From Massilia sp. TS11 (GTDB lineage: Bacteria > Pseudomonadota > Gammaproteobacteria > Burkholderiales > Burkholderiaceae_D): a stretch of DNA of 64,000 bases. The stretch is taken from contig NZ_JAKLTS010000007.1 in the NCBI RefSeq assembly GCF_022012445.1, forward strand, positions 186,001-250,000, given 5' to 3'. The position numbers and the translations under genes were made by a program. Of the stretch, positions 21,431 to 31,410 are shown piece by piece. Below the pieces are notes generated by a model. It saw nothing but the letters and a program-made list of their open reading frames with translations, was not told where the DNA came from and did not search any database. Position 1 is the first letter of the stretch, and each line of letters begins with the position of its first letter.

Positions 21431-23242
21431 CTACTCGGTGGCGGACGCGATCTCGGCCTGCACGGCGCCGCGCACGGCATTGCAGACCAGCAGGTCTTCG
21501 GCGCGGCGCAGCTCGTGGCGGCGGATGATGGCTTCGCGCGCGCCCAGGCGCGGGTCCGCGAGCAGCACGCTGCGCATCACGCCGGGCAGCACGCCGCAGC
21601 TCAGCGGCGGGGTCAGCCAGCGGCCGTCGAGCTTGACGAAGACATTGCTGCGCCCGCCCTCGGTCAGTTCGCCGCGTTCGTTGAAGAACAGGGTGTCGAA
21701 GGCGCCTGCGGCCTCGGCCGCGCGCCAGGCGGCGTCGTAGCGCGCGCGCTGGCTGCTCTTGTGGCGTAGCCACAGATCGTCGGCCATGGTCGGGGTGTCG
21801 GCCAGCAGCACGCGCACCCGCGGCGCCAGCGGGGTCAGGGGCGCGCTGCTGAGCTGATGGCTGCCATCCGGCTGCAAACTCAGGCGCACACGCCAGGCGC
21901 CCTCGCCCAGGCCGGCCGCGTGGCTGCGGACAGCGGCGCGCAGCGCTTCGACGTCGCAGGCAATGCCGAAGTAGGCGGCGCTGGCCTGCAGACGCGCCAG
22001 GTGGCGCTCCAGATGGCGCACCCCGTCGGTGCTGCTCGCGTACAGGGTCTCGAACAGTTCGAACTCGTGGCGCAGGCCGCTGAGGAACTGGGCTTTGAGC
22101 AGGCTCTCCTGCCATTCGTCGGCGGCCACGCTGTCATACACGATGCCGGCGCCCACGCCCAGTTCGGCCTGGCGCAGGCCATGCCGGGGCGCCTGCAGCA
22201 GCACGGTGCGGATCGGCACCGACAGGCAGAAGTCGCCCACCAGGTGCGCATCGAAGGGCGGATCGATCCAGCCGATCGCGCCCGTGTACAGGCCGCGCGC
22301 GTCGGGCTCGAGTTCGTCGATGATTTCCATCGTGCGGCGCTTGGGCGCGCCGGTGATCGAGCCGCACGGGTAGAGCGCGTCGAGAATGTCGCCGAGGCTG
22401 GCGCCGCTGCGCAGGCGCGCCTGCACGGTCGAGGTCATCTGCAGCACGCCGCCGAAGCGGTTCACCTCGAACAGGGCCGGCGCGTGCACGCTGCCGGTGG
22501 CCGCCACCCGCCCCAGATCATTGCGCAGCAGGTCGACGATCATCAGGTTTTCGGCGCGGTTCTTGGGATCGGCGGCCAGGGCGCGCGCGCGTTCGGCGTC
22601 GATGGCCGGGTCGCCGCTGGCCGCGGCCGTGCCCTTCATCGGGCGCGCCGTCAGCAGGCCGTCGTCGTGGCGCACGAACAGCTCGGGCGAGAGCGAGACC
22701 ACGGCGCTGCCGTCGCTGTGCTGGACCAGGGCGCCATACGGCACCGGCTGGCGCGCGCGCAGGCGGCGGAACAGGTCGAGCGGGCTGCCATAGGCTTCGC
22801 CGCGCAGGCGCAGCGTGTAATTGACCTGGTAGGTGTCGCCCGCCGCGATGTAGGCGCGGATGCGGTCGATCGCGGCCGCGAACTGGTCGGCGTCGAGATT
22901 CGCGTGCAGCGCGCTGAGGCCGGCGCTGCCGCTGCTGTGCGCCGCCAGCCAGGCATCGACCTCGGCATGCTGGAGCTTGTCGCGCCGGGTGAACACCAGC
23001 ACTTCGGCCAGCGGGCCGGGCAGGGGCTTGGCCGGCAGGCCGTGCAGATGCTGGCCCAGTTCGTAGCTGAACAGCGGCACCAGATACAGCCCGTCCTGCG
23101 AGGCCTGGTGCAGCTGCTCGAGCAGGGCTGGCCACTCGCCCAGGTCGCGCGCGCGCAGCGTGCGCACGTGGCCCGTGAACAGGCGCGAGACGGCGTCTTC
23201 GCGCGCGTCGTCGAGCAGGACGAAGCAGGACGGCAGGGACAT
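21431..23242 (-). CDS. pabB: Fused aminodeoxychorismate synthase component I / aminodeoxychorismate lyase
   Basis: This 603-residue fusion has two domains. Residues 1 to about 390 are a chorismate-binding PabB domain with GDTYQVNYTLRL (135-146), PMKGTAAASGD (201-211), ENLMIVDLLRNDLGR (231-245) and GSITGAPKRRTMEIIDELE (294-312). Residues from about 395 onward are a class IV PLP aminotransferase fold (PabC). LFETLYASSTDG opens that domain, a likely PLP lysine sits in LWLRHKSSQRARYD, and FFNERGELTEGGRSNVFV is also present. Together they convert chorismate, with glutamine amidotransferase help, to p-aminobenzoate for folate. slmA lies upstream, three bases away on the same strand. Confidence 0.93.
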   Translation of the reverse strand: MSLPSCFVLLDDAREDAVSRLFTGHVRTLRARDLGEWPALLEQLHQASQDGLYLVPLFSYELGQHLHGLPAKPLPGPLAEVLVFTRRDKLQHAEVDAWLAAHSSGSAGLSALHANLDADQFAAAIDRIRAYIAAGDTYQVNYTLRLRGEAYGSPLDLFRRLRARQPVPYGALVQHSDGSAVVSLSPELFVRHDDGLLTARPMKGTAAASGDPAIDAERARALAADPKNRAENLMIVDLLRNDLGRVAATGSVHAPALFEVNRFGGVLQMTSTVQARLRSGASLGDILDALYPCGSITGAPKRRTMEIIDELEPDARGLYTGAIGWIDPPFDAHLVGDFCLSVPIRTVLLQAPRHGLRQAELGVGAGIVYDSVAADEWQESLLKAQFLSGLRHEFELFETLYASSTDGVRHLERHLARLQASAAYFGIACDVEALRAAVRSHAAGLGEGAWRVRLSLQPDGSHQLSSAPLTPLAPRVRVLLADTPTMADDLWLRHKSSQRARYDAAWRAAEAAGAFDTLFFNERGELTEGGRSNVFVKLDGRWLTPPLSCGVLPGVMRSVLLADPRLGAREAIIRRHELRRAEDLLVCNAVRGAVQAEIASATE

Positions 23243-23245
23243 CGT

Positions 23246-23821
23246 TCAGCTCAGCAGCAAGGCGATCTGGTGCGGCGCGCCGTCCAGCGGATGGTGGGTG
23301 AAGCCGCTCTTGGCAAAGCGGTGCCAGCGCCCGGTCACGTAGTTGACCAGCAGGCTCGCGCGCGAGGCCACTTCGGCCTCCGAGCCATGGCCCTGGCTGG
23401 CGGCCAGGCGCAGCGCCTGCTTGCAGGCCAGCTCGAGGCGGTCGTAGAACTGGTTCATGCGCGCCTGCAGGCGCTCGTCCTCATTGACCAGGGCGTCGCC
23501 GATCAGCACGCGCGTCATGCCGGGATTATTCGCGGCAAAGCCTAACAGGCTGTGCAGCATGGCCTGAAGCTGGGCCAGGCCCTGCTCCTCGCGTTCGCTG
23601 ATCTGGTTGAACAGGCCGAACACGCTGGTGTCGATAAAATCGATCAGGCCTTCGAACATCTGGGCCTTGCTGGCGAAATGGCGGTACAGGGCGGCCTCGG
23701 ACACCGCGAGCCGGCGGGCCAGGGCGGCGGTGGTGATCTTCTCGCCGCGCGGATGCTCGAGCATGGCCGCCAGGGCCTGGAGGATCTGCAGCTTGCGTTG
23801 TCCCGGCTTGGTCGATGCCAT
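23246..23821 (-). CDS. slmA: Nucleoid occlusion factor SlmA
   Basis: This 191-residue TetR-family protein blocks FtsZ assembly over DNA. The N-terminal helix-turn-helix (KITTAALARRLAVSEAALYRHFASK, about 28-52) and the following MFEGLIDFIDTSVFGL segment are close to SlmA proteins, as is the C-terminal NYVTGRWHRFAKSGF. It reads first in a short minus-strand unit with the PabB-PabC fusion gene three bases downstream. SlmA normally acts at specific chromosomal binding sites; none was searched for here. Confidence 0.9.
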   Translation of the reverse strand: MASTKPGQRKLQILQALAAMLEHPRGEKITTAALARRLAVSEAALYRHFASKAQMFEGLIDFIDTSVFGLFNQISEREEQGLAQLQAMLHSLLGFAANNPGMTRVLIGDALVNEDERLQARMNQFYDRLELACKQALRLAASQGHGSEAEVASRASLLVNYVTGRWHRFAKSGFTHHPLDGAPHQIALLLS

Positions 23822-23910
23822 GTGTGTAGGTGGTTGGAGGCTTGAGGAAATTGTAACGCGTGCCAGCTTCCTCGGGTTACACTGGCCTGCGCTTTTACGA
23901 GGAGAGTTCC

Positions 23911-24810
23911 GTGCGTCGTCAGATTATAGTCGGCTTCTTCAGCCTGTTCCTGATTGCCCTCGTTCCGGCCCGCGCCGAGCCGGTGCCGCGCGGCGCCCTG
24001 TTCAAGGCGAGCAAGGGCACGCAGAGCCTGGTCGTGTTCGGCACCATGCATGTCGGCCGCCCCGATTTCTTCCCGCTCGAAAACCGTCTGCTCGAGGCGA
24101 TTGCCCAGGCGCGCGTGCTGGCGCTGGAGATCGACCAGGCCGCCGATCCGGCCAAAAATGCCAGCGTGATGCAGCAGGCCATGCTGCTGCCGCCTGGCGC
24201 GCCGAACCCGTATGCCAGCCTGAACGCGCAGCAGCGCACGCGCCTCAACCAGCTGCTCGGCAGCGCCGGCATGCAGTTTGCGGCCGTGCAGGGCATGCGC
24301 CCGTGGGCGCTGGCGGTGGTGCTGTCGGTGCAGCAGTTCGCCGCGGCCGGCTACCGCGCCGATCTGGCCAGCGACAGCTATCTGGCTTCGTATGCGCGCG
24401 CCAAGGGCGTCAAAGTGGCCGAGCTGGAATCGGTGGCCGAGCAGCTTGGCCATTTCCTGCGCCTGTCCGATGCCGATCAGCTGCGCTTTCTGACCGACGC
24501 GCTGGAACAGGCCGAGTCCGGCAAGCAGCTGCAGGACCTGCACGATCTGGTCGACGCCTGGGGCCATGCCGACCGCGCCGCCATTGACCAGCTGGCCGCG
24601 CGCGCCGCCGCCGACAGCAGTTTTTCCGGCGTGTTCACGCAGAAGGTGCTGCTCGAAGGGCGCAACGGGCCGCTGGCCGAGCGCATTGGCGCGCTGCTCG
24701 ACAAGGAAGGGCAGGTGGTGGTCGCGATCGGCCTGCTGCACCTGGTCGGGCCGCAAAGTGTGATTGCGAAGCTGGAAGCGAAAGGCTGGAAGTTTGAGCG
24801 CGTCTACTGA
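23911..24810 (+). CDS. TraB/GumN family protein
   Basis: This 299-residue protein starts at GTG 23911, with ACGAGGAGAG seven bases upstream; the longer in-frame ATG at 23860 lacks a ribosome site and would bury the leader. The leader is a Sec signal peptide ending in PARAEP. The mature part opens with LVVFGTMHVGRPDFFPL, containing the family's conserved GTxH motif. ALEID near residue 70 and VVVAIGLLHLVGP near the C-terminus carry the other conserved acidic and histidine residues of the TraB/GumN (possible protease-like) fold. The biochemical role is not established. It ends 10 bases before the tRNA gene on the other strand. Confidence 0.87.
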   Translation: MRRQIIVGFFSLFLIALVPARAEPVPRGALFKASKGTQSLVVFGTMHVGRPDFFPLENRLLEAIAQARVLALEIDQAADPAKNASVMQQAMLLPPGAPNPYASLNAQQRTRLNQLLGSAGMQFAAVQGMRPWALAVVLSVQQFAAAGYRADLASDSYLASYARAKGVKVAELESVAEQLGHFLRLSDADQLRFLTDALEQAESGKQLQDLHDLVDAWGHADRAAIDQLAARAAADSSFSGVFTQKVLLEGRNGPLAERIGALLDKEGQVVVAIGLLHLVGPQSVIAKLEAKGWKFERVY

Positions 24811-24820
24811 CGGCGGGAAG

Positions 24821-24895
<75 letters not shown>

Positions 24896-24937
24896 TTTTC
24901 CGGCAAAAATTTAGCGGCCGCGTGGGCCGCTGCATTT

Positions 24938-25864
24938 TTAGTGAGACCGAATCATAGTGCCAAAAGCCTGTTCGGTCAAGACTTCCAGCAAGAGCGAGTG
25001 TTCGATGCGGCCATCGATGATGTGCACGGTGTTCACACCCGACTTGGCGGCGTCGAGGGCGGACGAAATCTTGGGCAGCATGCCGCCCGAGATCGTGCCG
25101 TCGGCGAACATCTCATCGATCTCGCGCGCCGACAGGTCGGTGACCAGCTTGCCGTCCTTGTCCTGCACGCCGGCGATATTGGTCATCATGATCAGCTTTT
25201 CGGCCTTGAGGATCTCGGCGATCTTGCCGGCCACCACGTCCGCATTGATGTTGTAGGCCTGGCCGTCCTGGCCGAAGCCGATCGGCGAAATGATCGGGAT
25301 GAAGGCGTCGTCCTGCAGGGCCTTGACGACGGCCGGATTGATCGCCTCGATCTCGCCGACGAAGCCGATGTCGAGGAACTCGCCCGGCTTGTCCTTGTCC
25401 GGCATGGCCATCTTGCGTGCACGGATCAGGCCGCCGTCCTTGCCGGTCAGACCCACGGCCTGGCCGCCGTAGTGATTAATCAGCATCACGATGTCCTGCT
25501 GGACTTCGCCGCCCAGCACCCACTCGACCACTTCCATGGTTTCTTCGTCGGTGATGCGCATGCCCTGCACGAAATTGCCCTGCTTGCCGATCTTCTTCAG
25601 CGCATTGTCGATCTGCGGACCGCCGCCGTGCACGACCACGGGATTCATGCCGACCAACTTGAGCAAAATGACATCGCGCGCGAAGCCGTGCTTGAGCTTC
25701 TCTTCGGTCATGGCATTGCCGCCGTATTTGATGACGATGGTTTTGCCGTGGTAGTTGCGGATGTAGGGAAGCGCCTCTGCCAGGATTTGGGCCTTGATCT
25801 GGGGCGGCACACCGGACAGGTCGCTGTCGGCGGCGTCCGGCGAGAGGGGGGAGAAATGCTTCAT
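24938..25864 (-). CDS. argB: Acetylglutamate kinase
   Basis: This 308-residue amino-acid kinase phosphorylates N-acetylglutamate in arginine synthesis. VIKYGGNAM (near residue 45) binds the nucleotide phosphate. [14 protein letters not shown] (about 77-90) holds the glycine loop for the substrate. The later GKDGGLIRA and [15 protein letters not shown] segments are conserved. The N-terminal extension before [11 protein letters not shown] is the one seen in arginine-sensitive hexameric forms, so feedback inhibition is likely. It stands alone, downstream of its own AT-rich leader and upstream of tRNA-Thr on the same strand. Confidence 0.97.
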   Translation of the reverse strand: MKHFSPLSPDAADSDLSGVPPQIKAQILAEALPYIRNYHGKTIVIKYGGNAMTEEKLKHGFARDVILLKLVGMNPVVVHGGGPQIDNALKKIGKQGNFVQGMRITDEETMEVVEWVLGGEVQQDIVMLINHYGGQAVGLTGKDGGLIRARKMAMPDKDKPGEFLDIGFVGEIEAINPAVVKALQDDAFIPIISPIGFGQDGQAYNINADVVAGKIAEILKAEKLIMMTNIAGVQDKDGKLVTDLSAREIDEMFADGTISGGMLPKISSALDAAKSGVNTVHIIDGRIEHSLLLEVLTEQAFGTMIRSH

Positions 25865-25987
25865 GGCAGAGTCCAGGAAAAAACTTGGCGTGAATTGTAC
25901 AGCCTGCTTACGCTCAGGGGGCGGCCGGCAGCGCGATTATACGGGCTTCGTGTTGTATTTTCAGACCTGATCGGCTACGCTCCGCGC

Positions 25988-26566
25988 ATGATGCCGCCGC
26001 CCGAGGACCTGCACCGCCAGCTGGAAGCCCTGCGCCCCCAGTTGCTGCGCTTCGCCCAGCTGCAGCTGCGCGATGGCGCGCTGGCCGAGGACGCCGTGCA
26101 GGACACCCTGATCGCCGTGCTGGAGAAGCCCGAGCGCTTCGCCGGCCAGTCGAGCCTGCGTACGTATGTGACGGGCATCCTGAAGTTCAAGATCATCGAC
26201 AATCTGCGCGCGGCCACGCGCGAACGCCCGCTCGAGCCGCTCGACGAGCAGAGCGAGGCCGAGGCCGTCGACGCCCTGTTCGCCGCCGACGGCCACACGC
26301 GCGAGCTGCCGCGCCAGTGGGGCGAGCCCGAGCGCGTGCTCGAACAGAAGGACTTCTTCCGCGTGCTCGAATTGTGCCTGGAAAAGCTGCCGGCGCGGAT
26401 GGCGCGCATTTTCATGATGCGCGAGTGGCTCGAACTCGATACCGAAGAGATTTGTAAGGAATGCGCGATCAGCGCGGCTAATCTCTGGGTTCTCCTGTAC
26501 CGCGCCCGCCTGCGCCTGCGCGAATGTCTGGATCTGAACTGGTTCGGCGCGCGCGCAGCCGATTGA
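25988..26566 (+). CDS. Sigma-70 family RNA polymerase sigma factor (ECF-like)
   Basis: This 192-residue protein has region 2 (EDAVQDTLIAVLEKPERF, about residues 34-51, then SLRTYVTGILKFKIIDNLRAATRERP) and region 4 (ARMARIFMMREWLELDTEEICKE, then NLWVLLYRARLRLRECL). This is the size and layout of an alternative sigma factor of the ECF class. The ATG at 25988 is chosen because conserved homology begins there; upstream in-frame codons read into argB's leader and cannot be real. A tiny zinc-finger gene follows 11 bases later, the usual sigma/anti-sigma pairing. Confidence 0.9.
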   Translation: MMPPPEDLHRQLEALRPQLLRFAQLQLRDGALAEDAVQDTLIAVLEKPERFAGQSSLRTYVTGILKFKIIDNLRAATRERPLEPLDEQSEAEAVDALFAADGHTRELPRQWGEPERVLEQKDFFRVLELCLEKLPARMARIFMMREWLELDTEEICKECAISAANLWVLLYRARLRLRECLDLNWFGARAAD

Positions 26567-26576
26567 AAGGACGAGC

Positions 26577-26762
26577 ATGGAAGGCGTGAAGATCACGTGT
26601 AAGGACGCGCACCGCCTGGTGTCCGAAGGCCTCGACCGCGAGCTCTCGCTGCTCGAGCGCACGCGCCTGCGCCTGCATCTGCTGGCCTGCGGCGCCTGCA
26701 GCCGCTTCAACGGCCAGATGGATCTGCTGCGCCAGGCCATGCGCCGGCTGCCGCCCGAATGA
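26577..26762 (+). CDS. Small zinc-finger protein, putative anti-sigma factor
   Basis: This 61-residue protein contains [12 protein letters not shown], an H-x3-C-x2-C pattern (His 37-Cys 41-Cys 44 by approximate count) characteristic of the anti-sigma zinc domain (ZAS, zf-HC2). The preceding [17 protein letters not shown] helix is also typical. It has no membrane segment, so it would be a soluble, very short anti-sigma factor binding the sigma encoded 11 bases upstream. It overlaps the next gene by four bases (ATGA). Confidence 0.85.
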   Translation: MEGVKITCKDAHRLVSEGLDRELSLLERTRLRLHLLACGACSRFNGQMDLLRQAMRRLPPE

Positions 26763-26953
26763 GCACCTGCAGCCGCTGCGGCGCCAGCTTCGTCTGCGCG
26801 ATGGAAGAAGGCAGCGCCGCGCCCTGCTGGTGCGCGCAGCTGCCGCCGCTGCTGCCGCTGCCGCAGGAGGCGGCGGCGCGCTGCTGGTGTCCGGACTGTC
26901 TGCGCGCGGCCCTCGCGGCCCAGCAGGCGCAGACGCCGCCGGCCCAGGGCTGA
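26759..26953 (+). CDS. Cysteine-rich CWC family protein
   Basis: This 64-residue protein has eight cysteines: the N-terminal [11 protein letters not shown], then [10 protein letters not shown], then ARCWCPDCL. This CxxC / CWC arrangement defines the cysteine-rich CWC family. The cysteines probably bind one or two zinc ions. Its function is unknown. It overlaps the anti-sigma gene by ATGA and ends 42 bases before the hybrid kinase gene, on the same strand. Confidence 0.85.
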   Translation: MSTCSRCGASFVCAMEEGSAAPCWCAQLPPLLPLPQEAAARCWCPDCLRAALAAQQAQTPPAQG

Positions 26954-26994
26954 ATCCGCGCGCCGGCCGCCTGCCGGCTCACTGGAGAAGTGTG

Positions 26995-29900
26995 ATGCGA
27001 TTTTCCGATATCCGTATCAGCGCGCGCATCGGCGCCGGCTACGTGATCCTGATGCTGCTGATGGCCGGCGTGATCCTGACCGGGGTGCTGCGCATGGTGG
27101 CGATCCGCGCCGAGACCGACCGCATCCTGCACGAGGACTGGGCCGCGCTGGAGGCGATGAACACGATTCAGGCCGAATCGCGCGAGGCCTCGATCCGGAT
27201 CGTGACCTTGTTGATCCAGCGCGAGCGCAAGGCGCGCGAGGCCAGCTATGCGCGCATCGACGAGGCGCGCGCGCGCATCGACAGCGCGCTCGAACGCCTG
27301 GCCAAGGCGCAGACGGCGGCCGGCGCGCCGCAGCTGGTGCGCCGCATCGCCGCCGCGCGCGACGAGTACTTCAATTCCTTCATCGAGGTGGCCGACCTGG
27401 TCGAGGCCGACGAGCGCGCCGCTGCCGAAGCGAAGATGAATACGATGACGGCGCGCGCGCTCGAGCGCATGCTGACCGAGATCCGCGCGCTCGACAAGCT
27501 GGAAAACGAGTTCGTGCTGTCGAACGCGGGCCGCGCCAGCGCCGATATGACGCGCACGATCTGGGTCATGAGCGCCCTCGGCGGCCTGGCCCTGCTGGTG
27601 GGGGTCGGTTTCGCCTGGTCGGCGCGCACCATTACGCGGCCGCTCGGCGAAGCGATCGCGATCGCCGAACGGGTGGCCCAGGGCCAGCTCGATGGCCAGA
27701 TCGAAGTGCGCTCGCGCGATGAAACCGGGCAGCTGCTGGCCGCGCTGCGCGACATGATGGCGGCGCTGGCGCGCCAGCAGGAGCTGCAGCGCGCCGTGGT
27801 GGCGGCCGAGGATGCGACCAAGGCCAAGAGCGATTTTCTGGCGAATATGAGCCACGAGATCCGCACGCCGATGAACGGCATCATCGGCATGACCCATCTG
27901 GCCCTGCAGACCGAGCTCACGCCCAAGCAGCGCGGCTATCTGGAGAAGGTGGAAGGGGCGGCGCGCAATCTGCTCGGGATCATCAATGACATCCTCGATT
28001 TTTCCAAAATCGAAGCGGGCAAGCTGCATTTTGAGCGCACCGATTTTCATCTCGACGACGTGATCCAGCAGGTGGTCGATCTGCAGGTGCTCAAGGCCCA
28101 GGACAAGGGGCTGGAGCTGCTGGTCGACATCGGCCCCGATGTGCCGGGTGAGCTGGTCGGCGATCCGCTGCGCCTGGGGCAGGTGCTGATGAACCTGACC
28201 TCGAACGCCGTCAAGTTCACGCATGCGGGCGAGATCGTGCTGAGCATCCGCACCGAAAAGCGCGGGCTCGATGCGGTCTGGCTGCGCGTGGCCGTGCGCG
28301 ACAGCGGGGTCGGGCTCACGCCCGAGCAGCAGGCGCGCCTGTTCCAGGCCTTCAGCCAGGCCGATACCTCGACCACGCGCCACTACGGCGGCACCGGCCT
28401 TGGTCTGACCATCAGCAAGCGCCTGGTCGAGATGATGGAGGGCGAGATCGGCGTGCAGTCGACGCCCGGGGTGGGCAGCACTTTCTACTTCACGGCGCGG
28501 CTTGGCCTGCCGCAGACGCCACTGGCTGCGCCGGCGCCGCCGGACGGCGCCCTCGATGGCCTGCGTGTGCTGGTGGTGGACGATAACGCCACCTCGCGCG
28601 AGATCTTCGCCAGCATGCTGACGGCCCTGCATTTCCAGCCGCAGGCCGTGGACGGCGCGGCCGCGGCCCTGGCCCTGGTGCAGGGCGGCGCCGCCGTCGA
28701 CCTGGTGCTGATGGACTGGCAGATGCCGGGCATGAACGGGCTGCAGGCGCTGGCGGCCCTGCGCGCGGCCGGCCTGGCGGCGCCCTGCATCCTGGTGACC
28801 GCCTACAACCGCGACGATCTGCTGGCCGAGCGCGATGGCGACGCCGTCGCCGCCGTGCTGAGCAAGCCGGTCAGCGCCTCGACCCTGCTCGACACCATCG
28901 GCCGCGTGCTGGGCAAGGAAGTCGCGCGCTGCCGGCGCGAGCGGCGCAAGGCCGACAACCGCGCCGCCGAACAGGCCGTGCGCGGCGCCTGGCTGCTGCT
29001 GGTCGACGACAACGAGGTCAATCAGGAAGTGGCGCAGGAGCTGCTGGAAGCGGCCGGTGTGCGCCTGGATATCGCGAGCAATGGCGCGATGGCGGTGGCC
29101 AAGGTGGAGGCGGGCAGCTACGACGGCGTGCTGATGGACTGCCAGATGCCGGTGATGGACGGCTACGAGGCCACGCGCCGCCTGCGCGCCAATCCGCGCT
29201 TTGCCGATCTGCCGGTGATCGCGATGACGGCCAATGCCATGGTCGGCGACAAGGAGAAGTGCCTGGCCGCCGGCATGAACGACTTTATCGCCAAGCCGAT
29301 CGACGTGGCCCAGCTGTTCGCCACGCTGGCGCGCTGGGTCAAGCCGGCCAATCCGGGCAGCGCGGCGGCGCCGGCCGCCGCCGACGAGGACGCGGCGCCG
29401 CTGATTCCGGGTCTGAAGACGACGCAGGCGCTGGCCCGCCTGGGCGGCAGCGCGCGCCTGCTGCGCAAGCTGCTGCGCCGCTTTGCCGAGACCCAGCACG
29501 ACGCATTGGCGCGCCTGCGCGCGGCGGTGGACGCCAACGATCTGGCTGCCGCCCAGCGCGAGGCGCACACGCTCAAGGGCCTGGCCGGGAATATCGGCGC
29601 CAGCGAAGTGGCGGCTTTGGCCGAGCGCATCGAACAGGATCTGGCGCAGGGCGGCAGCGCCAGTCTGGCGCCGGCGCTGGATGCGCTGGCGCCGGTGCTG
29701 GCCGAACTGCTGGGGCATATCAGCCTGGCGCTGGGGGCGGCCAGCGCCCCGGCCGTGGCGCAGCCGGTGCTGGCGCCGGACCAGCTGCCGCAGCTGCTGG
29801 CCGAGATGGCGGCCCTGCTGGCGCAGGACGACGCCAGCGCCAACAAGCGCCTGGAGCCGCTGCTGGCGGCGCTGCAGGCGGCCGGGCAGGGCGAGCATGC

Positions 29901-30009
29901 GCGCGCGATCCGGCGCCAGGTCAGCCAATACGATTTTGAAGGCGCGCTGGAACAGCTGCAGGCGGCGGCCGCCGCGCTCGGACTGGCGATAAGGGCCAAG
30001 GAGGCTTGA
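26995..30009 (+). CDS. Hybrid sensor histidine kinase with two receiver domains and HPt
   Basis: This 1004-residue membrane kinase has two membrane helices (about residues 13-33 and 184-206) flanking a four-helix-bundle sensor. A HAMP domain follows, then HisKA with phosphorylated H287 ([12 protein letters not shown]) and a HATPase domain ([20 protein letters not shown]). Receiver 1 has D574 (VLMDWQMPG), receiver 2 has D715 (VLMDCQMPV), and a C-terminal HPt has H858 ([13 protein letters not shown]). About 75 alanine- and leucine-rich residues follow the HPt. This is the BarA/EvgS-like layout, able to run a full internal phosphorelay. GGAGAAG lies just upstream of the ATG. The HD-GYP response regulator gene follows one base later. 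Confidence 0.95.
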   Translation: MRFSDIRISARIGAGYVILMLLMAGVILTGVLRMVAIRAETDRILHEDWAALEAMNTIQAESREASIRIVTLLIQRERKAREASYARIDEARARIDSALERLAKAQTAAGAPQLVRRIAAARDEYFNSFIEVADLVEADERAAAEAKMNTMTARALERMLTEIRALDKLENEFVLSNAGRASADMTRTIWVMSALGGLALLVGVGFAWSARTITRPLGEAIAIAERVAQGQLDGQIEVRSRDETGQLLAALRDMMAALARQQELQRAVVAAEDATKAKSDFLANMSHEIRTPMNGIIGMTHLALQTELTPKQRGYLEKVEGAARNLLGIINDILDFSKIEAGKLHFERTDFHLDDVIQQVVDLQVLKAQDKGLELLVDIGPDVPGELVGDPLRLGQVLMNLTSNAVKFTHAGEIVLSIRTEKRGLDAVWLRVAVRDSGVGLTPEQQARLFQAFSQADTSTTRHYGGTGLGLTISKRLVEMMEGEIGVQSTPGVGSTFYFTARLGLPQTPLAAPAPPDGALDGLRVLVVDDNATSREIFASMLTALHFQPQAVDGAAAALALVQGGAAVDLVLMDWQMPGMNGLQALAALRAAGLAAPCILVTAYNRDDLLAERDGDAVAAVLSKPVSASTLLDTIGRVLGKEVARCRRERRKADNRAAEQAVRGAWLLLVDDNEVNQEVAQELLEAAGVRLDIASNGAMAVAKVEAGSYDGVLMDCQMPVMDGYEATRRLRANPRFADLPVIAMTANAMVGDKEKCLAAGMNDFIAKPIDVAQLFATLARWVKPANPGSAAAPAAADEDAAPLIPGLKTTQALARLGGSARLLRKLLRRFAETQHDALARLRAAVDANDLAAAQREAHTLKGLAGNIGASEVAALAERIEQDLAQGGSASLAPALDALAPVLAELLGHISLALGAASAPAVAQPVLAPDQLPQLLAEMAALLAQDDASANKRLEPLLAALQAAGQGEHARAIRRQVSQYDFEGALEQLQAAAAALGLAIRAKEA

Positions 30010-30010
30010 A

Positions 30011-31150
30011 ATGCAAGACAAACCGACGATTCTGGTGGTCGACGACACCCCCGACAATATCGACCTGCTGTGCGCGGTGCTGGAGAACGACTACCGCACC
30101 AAGGTCGCCGTGAACGGCGAGCGCGCGCTGAAGATCGCCGCCGGCGAGGTCAAGCCCGACCTGATCCTGCTCGACGTGATGATGCCGGGGATGAGCGGCT
30201 ATGAGGTGTGCCAGCGCCTGAAGGCCGATGCCGCCACGCGCGACATCCCGGTCATCTTCGTCACCGCCATGAGCGAAGTCGAGGACGAGAAGAAGGGCCT
30301 CGATCTGGGCGCGGTCGACTACATCACCAAGCCGATTTCGGCGCCGATCGTGCTGGCGCGCGTGAAGACCCACCTGTCGATCAAGCGCGTGCAGGACTTC
30401 CTGCGTGATCAGAACCAGTTTCTGGAGGCTGAAATCGGCCGCCGCGTCCAGCAGATCGCGGCACTGCAGGACGTCACCATCCACACCATGGCCTCGCTGG
30501 CCGAGACGCGCGACAACGAGACCGGCAACCATATCCGCCGCACCTCGCATTACGTGAAGGCCCTGGCCGAGCAGCTGCGCAGCCACCCGCGCTTCGGCTA
30601 CTTCCTCGACGAGCAGACCATCGGCCTGCTGTTCAAATCGGCGCCGCTGCACGATATCGGCAAGGTCGGCATCCCCGACCGCATCCTGCTCAAGCCGGGC
30701 CGTTTCGAGCCGCATGAATTCGAGATCATGAAGACCCACACCACGCTCGGGCGCGACGCCATCGAGGCGGCCGAGCGCGAGCTGGGCATCACCGTGGACT
30801 TTCTCACCTTCGCCAAGGAGATCGCCTACGGCCACCAGGAGAAGTGGGACGGCTCCGGCTATCCGCAGGGCCTGGCCGGCGATGCGATTCCGATCTCGGC
30901 GCGCCTGATGGCGGTGGCCGATGTCTACGACGCCCTGATCTCGCGCCGCGTGTACAAGGACGGCATGTCGCACGAGCAGGCCGTGGCGATCATGCGCGCG
31001 GGGCGCGGCAGCCACTTCGATCCGGATATACTCGACGCTTTCCTCGCGATCCAGGACCAGTTCGTGGCGATCGCGCAGCGCTACGCCGACAGCGACCATG
31101 ACATGGCGCGCGCGCGCAGCAAACACGAGACTTTTACCGGCACCGCCTGA
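30011..31150 (+). CDS. Response regulator with HD-GYP output domain (RpfG-like)
   Basis: This 379-residue protein has an N-terminal receiver domain with phosphoacceptor D55 (LILLDVMMPG) and conserved lysine in YITKPIS. A coiled-coil linker follows, then a complete HD-GYP domain: HDIGKVGIPD, HTTLGRDAIE and GHQEKWDGSGYPQGLAG. It should degrade cyclic-di-GMP when phosphorylated. Being directly behind the hybrid kinase, it is the likely target of that kinase's HPt domain. Its stop overlaps the SemiSWEET start by one base (TGATG). Confidence 0.95.
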   Translation: MQDKPTILVVDDTPDNIDLLCAVLENDYRTKVAVNGERALKIAAGEVKPDLILLDVMMPGMSGYEVCQRLKADAATRDIPVIFVTAMSEVEDEKKGLDLGAVDYITKPISAPIVLARVKTHLSIKRVQDFLRDQNQFLEAEIGRRVQQIAALQDVTIHTMASLAETRDNETGNHIRRTSHYVKALAEQLRSHPRFGYFLDEQTIGLLFKSAPLHDIGKVGIPDRILLKPGRFEPHEFEIMKTHTTLGRDAIEAAERELGITVDFLTFAKEIAYGHQEKWDGSGYPQGLAGDAIPISARLMAVADVYDALISRRVYKDGMSHEQAVAIMRAGRGSHFDPDILDAFLAIQDQFVAIAQRYADSDHDMARARSKHETFTGTA

Positions 31151-31410
31151 TGAACATCGAATTGCTTGGCTTTCTGGCCGCCTGCTGCACCACCTTCAGT
31201 TTTCTGCCCCAGGTCTGGCTGGTCTGGAAGCGCCGCTCGGCCGAAGGCGTCTCGCTCGGCATGTACCTGATCTTCACGATCGGCGTGGCCCTGTGGTTCC
31301 TGTATGGCCTGCTGATCGGCGCCTGGCCGGTCATTCTGGCCAATGGCGTGACCCTGATCCTGGCCGGCACCGTGCTGGTGATGAAATGGCTGTTTGACCG
31401 CCAGCGCTAG
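31150..31410 (+). CDS. SemiSWEET-type sugar transporter
   Basis: This 86-residue protein has three transmembrane helices and one PQ-loop (FSFLPQVWLVWKRRSAEGVSLGM near residues 17-39), the hallmark of bacterial SemiSWEET proteins. These dimerise to carry sugars down a gradient. It is translationally coupled to the HD-GYP regulator but probably unrelated in function. Its stop TAG and the stop of the convergent DeoR-type gene share the palindrome CTAG (31407-31410). Confidence 0.9.
   Translation: MNIELLGFLAACCTTFSFLPQVWLVWKRRSAEGVSLGMYLIFTIGVALWFLYGLLIGAWPVILANGVTLILAGTVLVMKWLFDRQR

Noticed and set aside
26707..30057. 1116-codon open frame antisense to the hybrid kinase
   Set aside because: Codon bias shadow; composition is typical of antisense of GC-rich DNA and it has no recognisable motif.
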